Source: Adineta vaga
Lineage: Eukaryota > Rotifera
Direction of reading: 5' to 3'
Assembly: GCA_021613535.1 (NCBI GenBank)
Contig: CP075494.1
Location: 2,542,001 to 2,606,000, forward strand
DNA: 64,000 nucleotides
Part shown: one piece after another, positions 34,530 to 45,346 of the stretch
Layout of the letters: every line of letters starts with the position of its first letter
How positions within the stretch are numbered: position 1 is the first letter of the stretch
Position numbers and translations under genes: made by a program
The notes under the pieces: generated by a model
Told to the model about the DNA's origin: nothing
The model's database searches: none
The model's input: the letters and a program-made list of their open reading frames with translations, nothing else

Positions 34530-34588
34530 AGGGTGTGGGTAGGGTGGGTGTCAGGCTGTACTCTTAAGTCACACCCACACCCTCAAGA
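34530..34588. repeat. Telomere-like hairpin H11
   Basis: AGGGTGTGGGTAGGGTGGGT on the left and CACACCCACACCCTCAAGAA on the right. Only 126 bp after H10; the spacer shows no clear gene. Confidence 0.85.
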
Positions 34589-36081
34589 AATATAACGTTG
34601 AAGTTCTGTAATTCTTGAATAAAGATGTTCGAATAAGGAGAAGTTCTGATTCATCGTTGTTGCATTCTCGTAAGGTTTGATAACAAATGAAACTCAAATT
34701 TTATCGTTGCGTTACAGAAATATCGAGAGAAAATAGTGTATTTTCAGTCTCTTATTATGAAATAATATCTTTTAAACTGTTTCATGCAACGCCCATCGGT
34801 AAATTTAAGTATTTTGAACAGAAAATCTCACATATAAATGATTGATATACTAAACCCAAAAGTATGAATGGTTAAAAAACTAACAATCCAAGATAGTAAC
34901 TAGCTATCTGATGCAAAATATTTATGTTTTTCATATTTTGGATATAGTTGTAATACGAATATATTTTATTAGCTGATGTTGTGAAAGGTAATCGCTCTCC
35001 TTCTACTTCCTCTTCCAAGCTCAGTGAGCAAGACTGATAAGATTCAATTAAGTGGTATTTTAGTATAGTAACAACGACATATGATGTTCGGTATATATAT
35101 GAGGACACAGGAGAAAGGTGAAAAGAGAAAGATAATACTTCAGTGATATGTTCGAACCCATGGATATGATATATCAAAAGTAGAGAAAAGACGAGAGAAC
35201 ATATCCGTTGATCTAGGTAATAACGCAATATCATTAGCGTATAAAGGGTTAGACAGAGACTTCAAATCTCTCGAGTTAGCATAGAAGCAGCTGGGACTGT
35301 TTATGAAACTGGCAAGAAACTTAAATGCTTTAGATCGGTTAATGCTGAGCAAATTCTAGCCACTTGCAGATCATTTTAAAAACAATCGACAGAAAATAAC
35401 GCTTTATAAACTCGTGTTGAAAACTTGTCTAATCAGACCAGCTTAACAATTATATCCGTTTAAAATTTGCAGATAATGATTATGAAGTATAATGTATTGA
35501 GATTAAGTGACTTGCACAGACAAAATCCGGTTACTCATGAAGCGATGATAATCAACTACCTATCAATTGACTGTTTATCAAGACATAACATTTTAATATT
35601 ATGGTGTGTTTCTGATGGGGCCTTGGGTGTGAGTATTCAGTCATCTGTAATCTCAACCGCTGAATTAAGGATGTATAAGGTTGTGAGTGCGTCTGTTTGT
35701 ATGTAAACATAAATATTGTGTTTATTTTATCTACATCAACGCTGTCGAGTTCTAGTACATTGTTTAAAGTATCGGCGCTATTGTTTTGTGCTTACTAGTC
35801 TGCCTGTGTCGCTACCTATAAGTGATGTTATCGGACAAGTGCATTCTGAGGTGCCATTTTGGCAGAATATTTTTATAAATTACTAGATATGGTGAATAAA
35901 AAACAAAACTTTGTATTCATTTGTGTATATAACATGAAATATCTTATAATCAGAAGTGGTGCTCTATAAAAACATCAATAATGGATAACGAGATTGCTCT
36001 TAAGTCTTCAAAAACCTCATTAGGGCTTTAGATTCGACCTATGAGAATAAATCTTTAAGCAGAAGAATACAAGTGATCATG

Positions 36082-36182
36082 CCAAGGGGGTAAAAGCAGA
36101 GACTCGAATCAATTTCCGACTTCATAAAATCATCTGAAGTCAGTTTTGACTTCGGATAATTTTTCTGCTTTTATCTTCTTCC
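36082..36182. mobile_element. MITE-like relic, CCAAGGGGGTAAAAGC end
   Basis: Left end CCAAGGGGGTAAAAGCAGA resembles the MITE at 31496. The right end (TCTGCTTTTATCTTC) pairs with part of the left end (AAAAGCAGA). The interior holds a GAAGTC...GACTTC palindrome. Confidence 0.45.
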
Positions 36183-36417
36183 ATGATACGATGTGTTTCT
36201 CCCAAGTATATATAGATTTCCTTGAATATATCACTGATCACCACTAGACCCTCGATTTTTGTTGTCATTCTAAACATATGTAATGAAAGATGGGACAATA
36301 GAAACTATTACTAAGTCGCAGTATGCTGTTCAGGGAAACTGTGCAAACGAATAACAGCACAACCGCGTGAGTCTTAAGCCACTAAGTTAAGTCACAGGGA
36401 TGTTCAAATATATTTTC

Positions 36418-36478
36418 AGAATCCAAGAGGATCCAGAGGATACGGTAGGATCCAAGATTCGCTTTTCCCCTCTTGATG
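36418..36478. mobile_element. Truncated MITE relic
   Basis: GGATCCAAGATTCGCTTTTC followed by CCCTCTTG is the reverse complement of the MITE end type CAAGAGGGGAAAAGCG seen at 31496. Only one end is present. Confidence 0.45.
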
Positions 36479-36632
36479 ATAGGTGAATACAGCCACAATA
36501 CGTATTGAACATAATATAGGACAAGCGAAACAGTAAATTGCCTTATTATCTAAAAAACACGACTTCAAACATAAATATTTCAACACACTTTTTCTATACA
36601 CTTCACTCATGTGTTCCCCAAAACCGAGCATA

Positions 36633-36680
36633 CTTGAGGGTGTGGAGTGATGGATAAAAGAACAATCTCACCCACATTCT
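36633..36680. repeat. Telomere-like hairpin H12
   Basis: CTTGAGGGTGTGGAGTGATG on the left and TCTCACCCACATTC on the right. Confidence 0.7.
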
Positions 36681-36857
36681 TCATAATGAAGTTCGTACAA
36701 CTTTAGCTTCTCTTTTTGCTAAGTAAGATAAGTTTATTTATTAGAAAACAAAAAAATAGAATCTTTTTTAGAAGGAACACAAACACCAGAAACAAACAAA
36801 AACATTAGTAGATAATTAAATAAACGATAGTGTTCATATGTCTGTCAAGAAAAGCCT

Positions 36858-38765
36858 CTAACGTCGTACACATTGTTTCTTTGTACTAAATTGCCCATCT
36901 AAATCGGTAAATGTTACGTCTGCACATTGACATTTGCAACAATCTGAATCCTGTTTACATTTACTTATTACTGGACAATTGGTGCCACATATTGGTGTAA
37001 TATTAGGATTAGCACATGAACCATAAATATCATTCGCATTGTGTCGATAACACTTGCACTCGAATAGAGCAGGTTGACAACAATCGGAATTCTTTGTACA
37101 ATTTTGAATTGTACAACAAGTACTAGAGGCTACTGTTGTTGTTACTGTTGTTGCTGTGATAGTAGATGTTGAACTGGTTGATTCCGTAGACGTAACAGAG
37201 CACATAGATGATGAAGGATTGCTCTGACAATAGATAGTATTGTTGCCACCTGTACAATACTGTGATTGTGGATTGTAACATACACCAGAACACAGTTGAC
37301 TTCCAATTGCACATACTGTACCATTAATATCATCGATACATAAATGTGTTGTGATATCATAACATTGTCGCTGTGGGCCGCAAACACGAGCAGTTTGTGG
37401 ACTATCCGGTGCATATACATTATATCGACTATTGACGCAAATTGTCTGATTATTCACACATGACGATTGATAATTTGTAAAACATTGATTACCACATGAA
37501 TACTGGATAGGACACATCGTGGTATTAGCACATGCTAATTTAGAAGAGTTATAACATGTAAGACCGAGTGGATAGGATGATAAAAAAGAAGTAGATTGTA
37601 CATTACAAACGGATTCACCAAGATTGCAAATAAATGTATTGTTATAGCAGTACTGAGAATTAGAATAACAAGTGCCATTGCAGGAATTAATACACTGTAC
37701 ATTACCATCAATACATACTGCTGAACTAGTATTATAACATTTTGATCCACATAATCGTGCATCTAATCCAAAACAGACTGTTGTTTCGTTTAAGCAAACA
37801 CCTGTGGTATTATCGTAACACTGTCGTTGCGGGCCGCAAACACGAGCAGTTTGTGGACTATCCGGTGCATATACATTATATCGACTATTGACGCAAATTG
37901 TCTGATTATTGACACAAGATGATTGATAATTTGTAAAACATTGATTACCACATGAATACTGGATAGGACAAATGGTGGTATTAGCACATGCTAATTTAGA
38001 AGAGTTATAACATGTAAGACCGAGTGGATAGGATGATAAAAAAGAAGTAGATTGTACATTACAAACGGATTCACCAAGATTGCAAATAAATGTATTGTTA
38101 TAGCAGTACTGAGAATTAGAATAACAAGTACCATTGCAGGAATTAATACACTGTACATTACCATCAATACATACTGCTGAACTAGTATTATAACATTTTG
38201 ATCCACATAATCGTGCATCTAATCCAAAACAGACTGTTGTTTCGTTTAAGCAAACACCTGTGGTATTATCGTAACACTGTCGTTGTGGGCCGCAAACACG
38301 AGCAGTTTGTGGACTATCCGGTGCATATACATTATATCGACTATTGACGCAAATTGTCTGATTATTGACACATGATGATTGATAATTTGTAAAACATTGA
38401 TTACCACATGAATACTGGATAGGACAAATGGTGGTATTAGCACATGCTAATTTAGAAGAGTTATAACATGTAAGACCGAGTGGATAAGATGATAAAAAAG
38501 AAGTAGATTGTACATTACAAACGGATTCACCAAGATTGCAAATAAATGTGTTGTTATAACAGTATTGAGAATTAGAATAACAAGTACCATTGCAGGAATT
38601 GATACATTGAATAACAGTACTGCTGTTGGCACATCCTTGTATGGTTGGATCATAGCAGCCACTTGTTCCACACGGTTGTTGTCCAATGGGGCAGGTAAGT
38701 GATAATACACCAACGGCATATAGTAAGGATAGCAAACTTATGGTGTTTATATTGTGTTGAGCCAT
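36858..38765 (-). CDS. Secreted Cys-rich protein with 152-residue tandem repeats
   Basis: One exon, 635 residues. The N-terminus (about 22 residues, INTISLLSLLYAVGVLS) is a signal peptide, followed by TCPIGQQPCGTSGCYDP. Then come two full and one partial copy of a 152-residue unit starting C-INSCNGTCYSNSQYC and containing CGNQCFTNYQSSC and CGPQRQCYDNTTGVC; period 456 bp. Many NxT/S sites point to heavy N-glycosylation. A Ser/Thr-rich linker (TESTSSTSTITATTV) leads to a C-terminal Cys-dense domain (NCTKNSDCCQPALFECKC, KCKQDSDCCKCQC) that resembles small disulfide knots. No membrane span, so secreted or matrix-bound. Repeats are almost identical in DNA, so the array is young or homogenised. Family not named. 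Confidence 0.85.
   Translation of the reverse strand: MAQHNINTISLLSLLYAVGVLSLTCPIGQQPCGTSGCYDPTIQGCANSSTVIQCINSCNGTCYSNSQYCYNNTFICNLGESVCNVQSTSFLSSYPLGLTCYNSSKLACANTTICPIQYSCGNQCFTNYQSSCVNNQTICVNSRYNVYAPDSPQTARVCGPQRQCYDNTTGVCLNETTVCFGLDARLCGSKCYNTSSAVCIDGNVQCINSCNGTCYSNSQYCYNNTFICNLGESVCNVQSTSFLSSYPLGLTCYNSSKLACANTTICPIQYSCGNQCFTNYQSSCVNNQTICVNSRYNVYAPDSPQTARVCGPQRQCYDNTTGVCLNETTVCFGLDARLCGSKCYNTSSAVCIDGNVQCINSCNGTCYSNSQYCYNNTFICNLGESVCNVQSTSFLSSYPLGLTCYNSSKLACANTTMCPIQYSCGNQCFTNYQSSCVNNQTICVNSRYNVYAPDSPQTARVCGPQRQCYDITTHLCIDDINGTVCAIGSQLCSGVCYNPQSQYCTGGNNTIYCQSNPSSSMCSVTSTESTSSTSTITATTVTTTVASSTCCTIQNCTKNSDCCQPALFECKCYRHNANDIYGSCANPNITPICGTNCPVISKCKQDSDCCKCQCADVTFTDLDGQFSTKKQCVRR
37340..38610. 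repeat. 456-bp coding tandem repeat, 2.7 copies
   Basis: The block CAGGAATT(A/G)ATACA recurs at 37681, 38137 and 38593, exactly 456 bp apart. Between copies I see only scattered single-base differences (for example CGCTGTGGGCC, CGTTGCGGGCC, CGTTGTGGGCC). Confidence 0.9.
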
Positions 38766-38828
38766 AAGATATTAAAATATTGAAATAACTATGTATGAGG
38801 TTTGTCTTTGAGTAGCACTACTGTACTG

Positions 38829-38846
38829 TATATATATATATATATT
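38829..38846 (-). promoter_or_regulatory. TATA-like element of the Cys-rich protein gene
   Basis: An uninterrupted TA run of about 17 bases lies 64-81 bp upstream of the ATG at 38765 (minus strand), a plausible TATA position. Confidence 0.45.
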
Positions 38847-39501
38847 GTATTTGCTCAAGAAGGTACAAGCTATATATATATGACGTCGGTGAAGGAAGTA
38901 ATTTTCATGGTCGGAACTTCATCTTGCTCATTAAGACTATCAAAATATATAGAAAAAAAATCAATAAAGTGTAAATCAAGAGAAAAAAGGAAGTGTGTAG
39001 TTTCGTAAGCAAAAGTCATGTATCATATATTGACTCGTATACGTTCTTTTCTTCATATCAAAGACGATATGTAAACCCATAATACGCTTCACTAGTTTTT
39101 TTTTCTTCTCACCGAAAATGTGTGAATAGCAACTACCGAATTACGCATTTTGTTCACTTTCGCCAGTTGTTTTTTTCTACTTTCTAAAAATCAACATAGC
39201 ATCAATATACAATAGTGAAGCAAATCTTCATAATGATGTTATAAGCTAAACAGTGGGATTACAAGCGATGGTTCGTCGGACATATTTAAAGAATCAGCCA
39301 GTGAATACTTACTATAAATTCTGGTAGTTTTTTGTACTTGTTACTTCAAATCTCGTGTACTTTTAGTGGAAATATAAAAATACGTTGATTATAGATGTTT
39401 TCGTGTTTCAATTTTTTTTTAACTTTCCAATTCTAATCAGTAATGTGGATGTTAATCCATAATGTATTTCTAAGAAGTTTCGATGTTACCTAAATACGCT
39501 T
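38847..39501. other. Non-coding spacer
   Basis: No recognisable gene; a 68-codon ORF at 38802-39008 has no domain signal. Confidence 0.4.
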
Positions 39502-39553
39502 TAGGGTGGGTGAAGACTGAACAATCACCTATAACCACACTCAAACCCTCAAG
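39502..39553. repeat. Telomere-like hairpin H13
   Basis: TAGGGTGGGTGAAG on the left and AACCACACTCAAACCCTCAA on the right. Diverged copy. Confidence 0.65.
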
Positions 39554-39569
39554 ATTAATCATTGTCTGA

Positions 39570-39700
39570 CGACTAGGGGTAGGTTTTCATCGATCTATAA
39601 GCTGTTTTCACCTGATTGGCTTGGACAAACAAACAAACTTTAACGATTTTAACAGCCTCTTTAAGGAGCCTATAACCGTTTCTTTCAGAAAAGGGAACAA
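39570..39700. repeat. Dispersed repeat fragment, shared with 18300-18480
   Basis: Ends TTTCTTTCAGAAAAGGGAA like the copy near 18470, with a shared CTGATTGGC-like block 60-90 bp upstream. Confidence 0.4.
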
Positions 39701-39997
39701 AACATAATTCTAACTACGTATAGTTTTGGAATGCCTTGCATAAACAATATAGACTGATATTATAAGAAAATTTTTCATACATGTGTTTCTATGCAACAGA
39801 ATTTTGAAAAGGAAATTTATTTTTTCTTTGTTATATTCTATTAAAATATTACAATAAAAGTTTTCTTTTTAATCAAAATTCAACAGTCCATATATTTCGC
39901 TTGAGAGAGTATTATTTTTTAATTATATTATGGAAGAAGTAATTTCCTTATCATTTTCTCTTTATTTTAAGAATTTATAAAAATTTTATTGAATATC

Positions 39998-40858
39998 ATG
40001 TCTACAGCAACAATTTTGTATTCTATTCAACAGTATTTATTTCGTATTGGTGGTCCTATACTTGTATTTAGTAGTACAGTTAGTTGCATACTGAATTTAA
40101 TTGTCTTTACTCAGAATACTTTACGAAAAAGTCCATGTACAATTTGTCTGATAGTAATCAATTTCATTAATTTATTATTAATTTATCTGAGCTTATCTTT
40201 TGTTATACTTGCAACTGGTTTTAATATTGATCCTGCTTCACATAATATTATTTTATGTCGATTTCGTTATTATATAGCAATGATTCTTGTATGCATAGAA
40301 GCATCGTGTCTAATTTTAGCATCTATTGATCGTACGTTAGTCACTTCACCAAATGCTCGTACACGACAATGTAGTACAAGTCGTTTAGCTACCTTGAGTA
40401 TTAGTGTTATATGTGTATTTTGGTCAGTATTTCATATTCATGCATTGATTTTTATTGTAATCGTAGAATTTAGTCCTGACTATTCTAATTGTTTCTATCA
40501 ATCGGGTGTATATACTGTCATAATGGCCTATTATGGACTTTTACTCAGTGGAATTATTCCACCTATGATTATGATCTTATTTGGATGTTGGACAATAAAA
40601 AATATTCGACGTGTAGGTCGTTTTGAACAACATTCAAGAACAACAAACACTGATGGAACGGCTATTACTCGACCTCGTACTCTTCATATAAAAGATCGTC
40701 AATTAATTCGAATATTAATGGTAGATATCATGACCTATATTATTTGCAAATTTCCAGTTCTAATTTTTAACATCTATCAACAAATTTCTCAACATAATCG
40801 TCACAATATCGTCATAATATATGCAAATATAAGTGTGCTACTTATAACGAATATTTAA
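39998..40858 (+). CDS. Rhodopsin-like GPCR, truncated at TM7
   Basis: 286 residues from the ATG at 39998; an AAG acceptor-like site lies 27 bp upstream. Six hydrophobic helices are visible: TM1 with the conserved Asn (ILNLIVF), TM3 ending in DRT (residues 111-113, in place of DRY), a Cys at about 87 and another in the second extracellular loop (SNCFYQSG) for the usual disulfide, TM5 with Pro pairs (GIIPPMIMILFG), a basic third loop and TM6 (IMTYIICKFPVLIFNIY). The frame stops in YANISVLLITNI, where TM7 with its NPxxY-like segment should be, and no other frame supplies it. It is either a recent pseudogene or a truncated receptor. Ligand unknown; the family is strongly expanded in rotifers. Confidence 0.75.
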   Translation: MSTATILYSIQQYLFRIGGPILVFSSTVSCILNLIVFTQNTLRKSPCTICLIVINFINLLLIYLSLSFVILATGFNIDPASHNIILCRFRYYIAMILVCIEASCLILASIDRTLVTSPNARTRQCSTSRLATLSISVICVFWSVFHIHALIFIVIVEFSPDYSNCFYQSGVYTVIMAYYGLLLSGIIPPMIMILFGCWTIKNIRRVGRFEQHSRTTNTDGTAITRPRTLHIKDRQLIRILMVDIMTYIICKFPVLIFNIYQQISQHNRHNIVIIYANISVLLITNI

Positions 40859-41065
40859 GAAATAAACAAAACAAACTTTTTCAATAGTCATTACAAACTT
40901 TGGGTTTTTTCCGACTTACAAAAATGAATCATCAGCTGAAAGAAATAAACATTTTTTTGTCATCCCATTACTCATCGTAGCATGATTTACGGTCTTTCTT
41001 CCTTTCTGTTAGTTAATAAAGCAAAGCTTTAGTATTGTACGCACAGCAATTTCATATGACTTAAA

Positions 41066-43008
41066 ATGCATCACATCAAACGATCATTAGAATTTAATGA
41101 AACTTCCGACATCGAATCAAACAAATTAAAAAGTAAAATATACATAAAAAAATTAATTTTTTATTTCATTTTTGTTTTTTCTAGAAACATCTCACGAAGA
41201 AAAGTAAATAATAAAAAAGAATTTTTTCTTTAAAATTAAACTAATTTTGATTCGATTTAGATCTCGAATTACTTTACTTGAAAATCTTTCAAATGATTTA
41301 TTTTATGAAATATTTGATTATCTTGATGGTTATAATATTTCTCAAGCATTTTCTAAACTTAATATTCGTTTTCAACATCTTATTACATCATCAACAGTCT
41401 TACTAAAAATAAAAGTTAACTCAAAAATTCAATCAGAAGTAGATGACTTATGTCAAAATGTAATTTTACCTAATAGACAACATATTATTTCACTTTATTT
41501 TGAAAATGCATTGTTTATTAATGATCATTTTACAAAATATATATTAGATTCATCATTTAATCATCTTGAATCAATAACACTTAAAAAAATTTCACTTGAT
41601 CGATTAATAATTCTACTTCTTTATTTGAATTCCCTTCCTCGATTATTTTCATTATCTATAGAATTAAATGATACATCGATTGATAATCTTACTGATGTTT
41701 ATCGATTAATTTTTTCATTACCATTTTTAAAATCAAATACTCTTTCTATATTAACATTTGGCGACAATATACAATACAATATCTTTATACCATTTACTAT
41801 TCAACATCAATTTAGTGCTATTGAATATTTATCTCTTAATCATAATTGTACTATTGATGAACTTTTATCGATACTTCATTATACACCTCGACTTCGTTAC
41901 TTAACTTGTAGATATTTGACAAAGACCGATAGTATTATTGATATTAAACCAATAGTAAAATTATTCAATTTAACGTATCTTTGTATTTGTGATTGTCAAT
42001 TAAATTTTGATGAATTTGAGATATTTATAGTAATAATAAGTTCTCATCTGAAAGTATTGAAGATTTTAGAATACAAAGATGAACATTATCTTGATGGTAA
42101 TCGATGGGAAAGAATAATCAAAAATCAATTGCCACAATTACGCAAATTTTACTTTAAACATAAAACTAAATTTCATACTGGAGCTACAAATGCTTTTTTA
42201 TTGATGAATATTAATAAATTTACTTCAATATTTTGGATTGAACGTCAATGGTTCGTTGAAGTAAATGTTTTTGGTCGTTTTATAGATTATTTAATCAATC
42301 CATACAGGTGGAGAAAGAAACTAATCAAATATTGAAAGATATATTTTGTGTTTTTTTAGACAAAGTGACAATCTTTCACCAAAATATGTTATGAAAATGA
42401 ATGAAGAAATGATCGATCAATGTTCAATGTCCTTTATTACACCTACTAAACTTCGTATTCTTCGTATTTCCAAAGGACAACGTACACAAGTTTTTATTGC
42501 TAATTTAAAATCTCTTTCTGCTGCACTTCAATTTACTTGTTTAAATATTCGTTGTAAAGAAATTTCTACTGAAATATTGATGAAAATCATAGACTTATTA
42601 CCAAATCTTGACTCATTAGATATGACATTACCGTATATTGAATCAATTTCACCTTTTAATTATAATGAAAATATTGATTTTTCAACATCAATCAATAATA
42701 GAATAACAAAAGTTACTCTTAAAAGAATACATGATATTAAAGAAGTCAATTTTTTCCTCAATCTTTGTCTTCGTATGAAATATCTTCATCTCAGTGTTTT
42801 ACAACACATCAATCTAGACGATCTTCTACGATGTATTTTATTACAAGCTAATACATTTCTTTCTCAATTAAAATACGTATGTTTACATGTCCCAAGTGCC
42901 AGCGAAGAAATTGTTTATCAATTACAAAAACTAATCGATACTGAAAAACTTTTAACTAATTATATGATCAATCGTTCTGGTAATTATATTTATTTAAAAT
43001 GGAAATGA
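41066..43008 (+). CDS. F-box/LRR-like protein, four exons
   Basis: Exons 41066-41132, 41185-41203 (19 bp), 41261-42307 and 42360-43008, introns of 52, 57 and 52 bp, all GT-AG and in phase; 593 residues. The N-terminus MHHIKRSLEFNETSDIESNK leads into the F-box LLENLSNDLFYEIFDYLDG, which would bind Skp1 in an SCF ubiquitin ligase; the rest is LRR-like (LPNLDSLDM, LKYVCLHVP) and would bind the substrate. The tiny exon 2 and the start were chosen because they alone keep the frame from an ATG through good splice sites. Frame is intact, unlike the intronless relative at 1733. Target unknown. Confidence 0.85.
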
Positions 43009-43118
43009 TTTTTATGAATCTAATGACATTTTATACTGATTTTATTCTATTTTTCAAAAGAAATCGAATATGCTTATTTTGACATGAGAATGCATTGAAT
43101 GATTATAATCGTACAACG

Positions 43119-43168
43119 TTGAGGGTGTGGGTGTGAGTATTCATTCTTCATCCAACCATACCCACACA
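43119..43168. repeat. Telomere-like hairpin H14
   Basis: TTGAGGGTGTGGGTGTGAG on the left and ACCATACCCACAC on the right; 110 bp after the F-box gene. Confidence 0.8.
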
Positions 43169-43224
43169 ATATGATAAAAGTAGTAATGGAACAATAAATA
43201 CAAAAATAATGAGGAGAACAAGTC

Positions 43225-43280
43225 AGAGATGCCCATCGCGGCGTGGTAGCGGTAGATTTTCAACCGCGATGGACATCTCT
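43225..43280. other. Perfect-looking 17-bp-arm hairpin of GC-rich sequence
   Basis: AGAGATGCCCATCGCGG (43225-43241) pairs with CCGCGATGGACATCTCT (43264-43280) with one mismatch; 22-nt loop. It is GC-rich in an AT-rich setting and unlike the telomere-type hairpins. It may be a small structured RNA, a precursor-miRNA-like stem or a mini foldback. Confidence 0.55.
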
Positions 43281-43309
43281 GGAACAAGTGTAGATAGAAT
43301 GACTAATTA

Positions 43310-43632
43310 TTTATAATTTGGTTGATTAAATATTAAATTTTGATATCCGTATTCTAAGAATTCTTCCATAAGAGTTGCTGCTCGAGTAGTACCACCAACA
43401 GAACGAAACAATTTTTCATTTCGGTGTGCATCTGCATAGAAATGATTGAACTTTTTGAAGTCAGATGGATTTGGATATGTTATATTCTTGTCATTAATAT
43501 TAAGAGTAATATTTTCTACTAATAATGATATTTACTTGCGTAATAATGTTAATTTCATATTCCATCCAATATGTGTTAATCCACCTCCAGCTTCCTCAAC
43601 TCGTAATGCATTATCAACATGATCTATATGTG
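43310..43632 (-). pseudogene. Glycosyltransferase-1/UGT-like C-terminal fragment
   Basis: Minus strand: DHVDNALRVEEAGGGLTHIG (about 43625-43565) resembles the nucleotide-sugar-binding (Q)xDNAxRVxExGxG motif, but the frame stops at LLRK*. In another frame follows PSDFKKFNHFYADAHRNEKL then SVGGTTRAATLMEEFLEYGY, like the C-terminus of GT1 enzymes. A frame break of about 20 bp separates them and everything N-terminal is missing; the fragment begins at hairpin H15. Confidence 0.4.
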
Positions 43633-43637
43633 GTGTT

Positions 43638-43701
43638 AACGGTGTGGGTGTGGGTGTTATATAAATGAAGTGCACACCCACACCCACCCACACCCTCAAT
43701 A
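43638..43701. repeat. Telomere-like hairpin H15
   Basis: AACGGTGTGGGTGTGGGTG on the left; CACACCCACACCCACCCACA then CCCTCAATAT on the right. One of the most telomere-like copies. Confidence 0.88.
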
Positions 43702-43984
43702 TCTATTTAATTAAATTGACGGATTCTAGTTTGTACTATGAAACATTAATTGCAATGAAATATAAAAATGAAATCTATATATGTATGTTGGAACAAAAGT
43801 GGGATTTAGATTTGAGGAAAATTATTTGTGGAAAATTTAATATACCAGATAATTTAAAAGATTTATTTTTATTATTCTTTAATTAAAAATTTTCAATTGT
43901 TTACATCTTTTTCTTTCAAAAAGTCTATGAAACGAAATCTTCAATCTAAATCTTAAATTGAGATTTATTCAAAAATATATGTAA

Positions 43985-45346
43985 TTAAGAAATAAGTAGA
44001 ACAGTTTCCGCAAGCGGTGCAATTGAATTCATAGCACCTGATGTTTTATCTTGAATATATTGAATACGATAAAAGTCTCGCATTCTTCTTGTCATTGATT
44101 GACATCGAAAAATTACAGTAAGTAATTGACTAAAACGTTTACAAGCTTGAAATTCACCGAATTTATTCAACAAATAATTCCATAGTAATTCTGTATAATG
44201 TGTATGAGCACGATAAACAGCTAATGGATCTTTTAATAATGGTTCGTTGTCATCGAATAATGAACCATGAGAATAAATAAGAATTATCGAAAGAATTGAT
44301 ATTAATACTAGATCTTGTTCAGTAACATCAATCAATGAACGTATTAGACTAGCGAATACATCACGAAAATCATTTTCTGCACCACATAACATAAAAAATC
44401 GACGAAGTTTTTCAACTTCTTTACAATTTTGACGTGAACAACAATCATTGAATGGTTTATAATTGAAACATTTTGATAATATAAATAAAGGGAAAATATT
44501 AAATTTAATTAGAATAAAACGATCGTCATCATTTAAACATTTGAATTCATTAGTTTGACGAAAAAAATTGATGAAACATAAAGCGATCTCATGAATCAAA
44601 TATGACCATGATATTAAAGCAGAAGCACGATTTGATACATCAATACGCGCACAACTTGCTGTATCAACTTGAAACATCGATGAAAATGATAATCGAACAC
44701 TTTCGATAGTAACACATTCTGTAACAGACAATGTTTTCATTAATATATTCTGTTGAAAAAGCACAGTATTATCATCATTATTCGTCTCCATCAATAACTA
44801 AAAAACAAAACATAATCATATGACAAAAGCATTTTCTACATCTTTATTATCAAAAATACAAAACTTACATCATCAATTTCATTTGAATAAGTCTGTGAAA
44901 TTGTTTCTGAATTAGTGAATACAGATTTTGATGTAGATGACGAATGTTTTGTAGTTATAGTTCGATTATGTTCAAGACGTTGTTTTCTTCGTTGCATCTT
45001 TTCTTTACTACAAAACAAATCGTGTTTCATTCCCATTGCAAAACATTGATCTAATCGACATCGTGAACAATTACGACGCATTTCATGTGTAACTAAACAT
45101 TGGCCTTGACCCGTCAAACAGTTCAATTTTGTCTAAACATAATTCAAATAAATATCAAATTAAAGACAAAGAAAATAAACAAACTAAATCTTGATGAGCA
45201 TTACGATGAAAGAAAACTTTACAAGAACCACATGAAAGAACATTATAATTAAATCCAATTGCGCGATCTCCGCAAATTGCACAAATCAAATCATCTGATT
45301 TTTGAAATTTCTTAACTGCTTTTGATCGATTATTTTTGTTTGAATT
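43985..45346 (-). CDS. Nuclear hormone receptor (5' exon not found)
   Basis: Three exons, 45346-45185, 45132-44869 and 44797-43985, with introns of 52 and 71 bp, all phase 0; 412 residues visible. Zinc finger 1: [20 protein letters not shown] then [10 protein letters not shown]. Finger 2: [20 protein letters not shown] followed by [15 protein letters not shown] basic hinge ([13 protein letters not shown]) and a ligand-binding domain with a helix-3-to-5-like stretch ([19 protein letters not shown]) follow, ending ETVLLIS. The protein would bind DNA response elements in the nucleus. Exon 1 begins after a TTGTAG acceptor, so the start codon is upstream; no frame-compatible donor was found. An ORF at 45382-45588 (MSAQTKLLIITSNEAI...) is near but out of phase. 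Intact sister of the relic at 3710-4450. Ligand unknown. Confidence 0.85.

Larger units (their letters stand above)
34589..36632. other. Non-coding region with MITE relics
   Basis: No gene recognised. Short ORFs here lack domain signal. It contains a B-box-like GTTCGAACCC near 35152 and two relics related to the MITE at 31496. Confidence 0.4.

Noticed and set aside
35140-35270. Possible minus-strand tRNA around GGGTTCGAACATA
   Set aside because: B box-like sequence only; acceptor and anticodon stems do not pair.
37123-38719. Several minus- and plus-strand ORFs inside the Cys-rich gene
   Set aside because: Other-frame shadows repeated every 456 bp because the gene itself is repeated.
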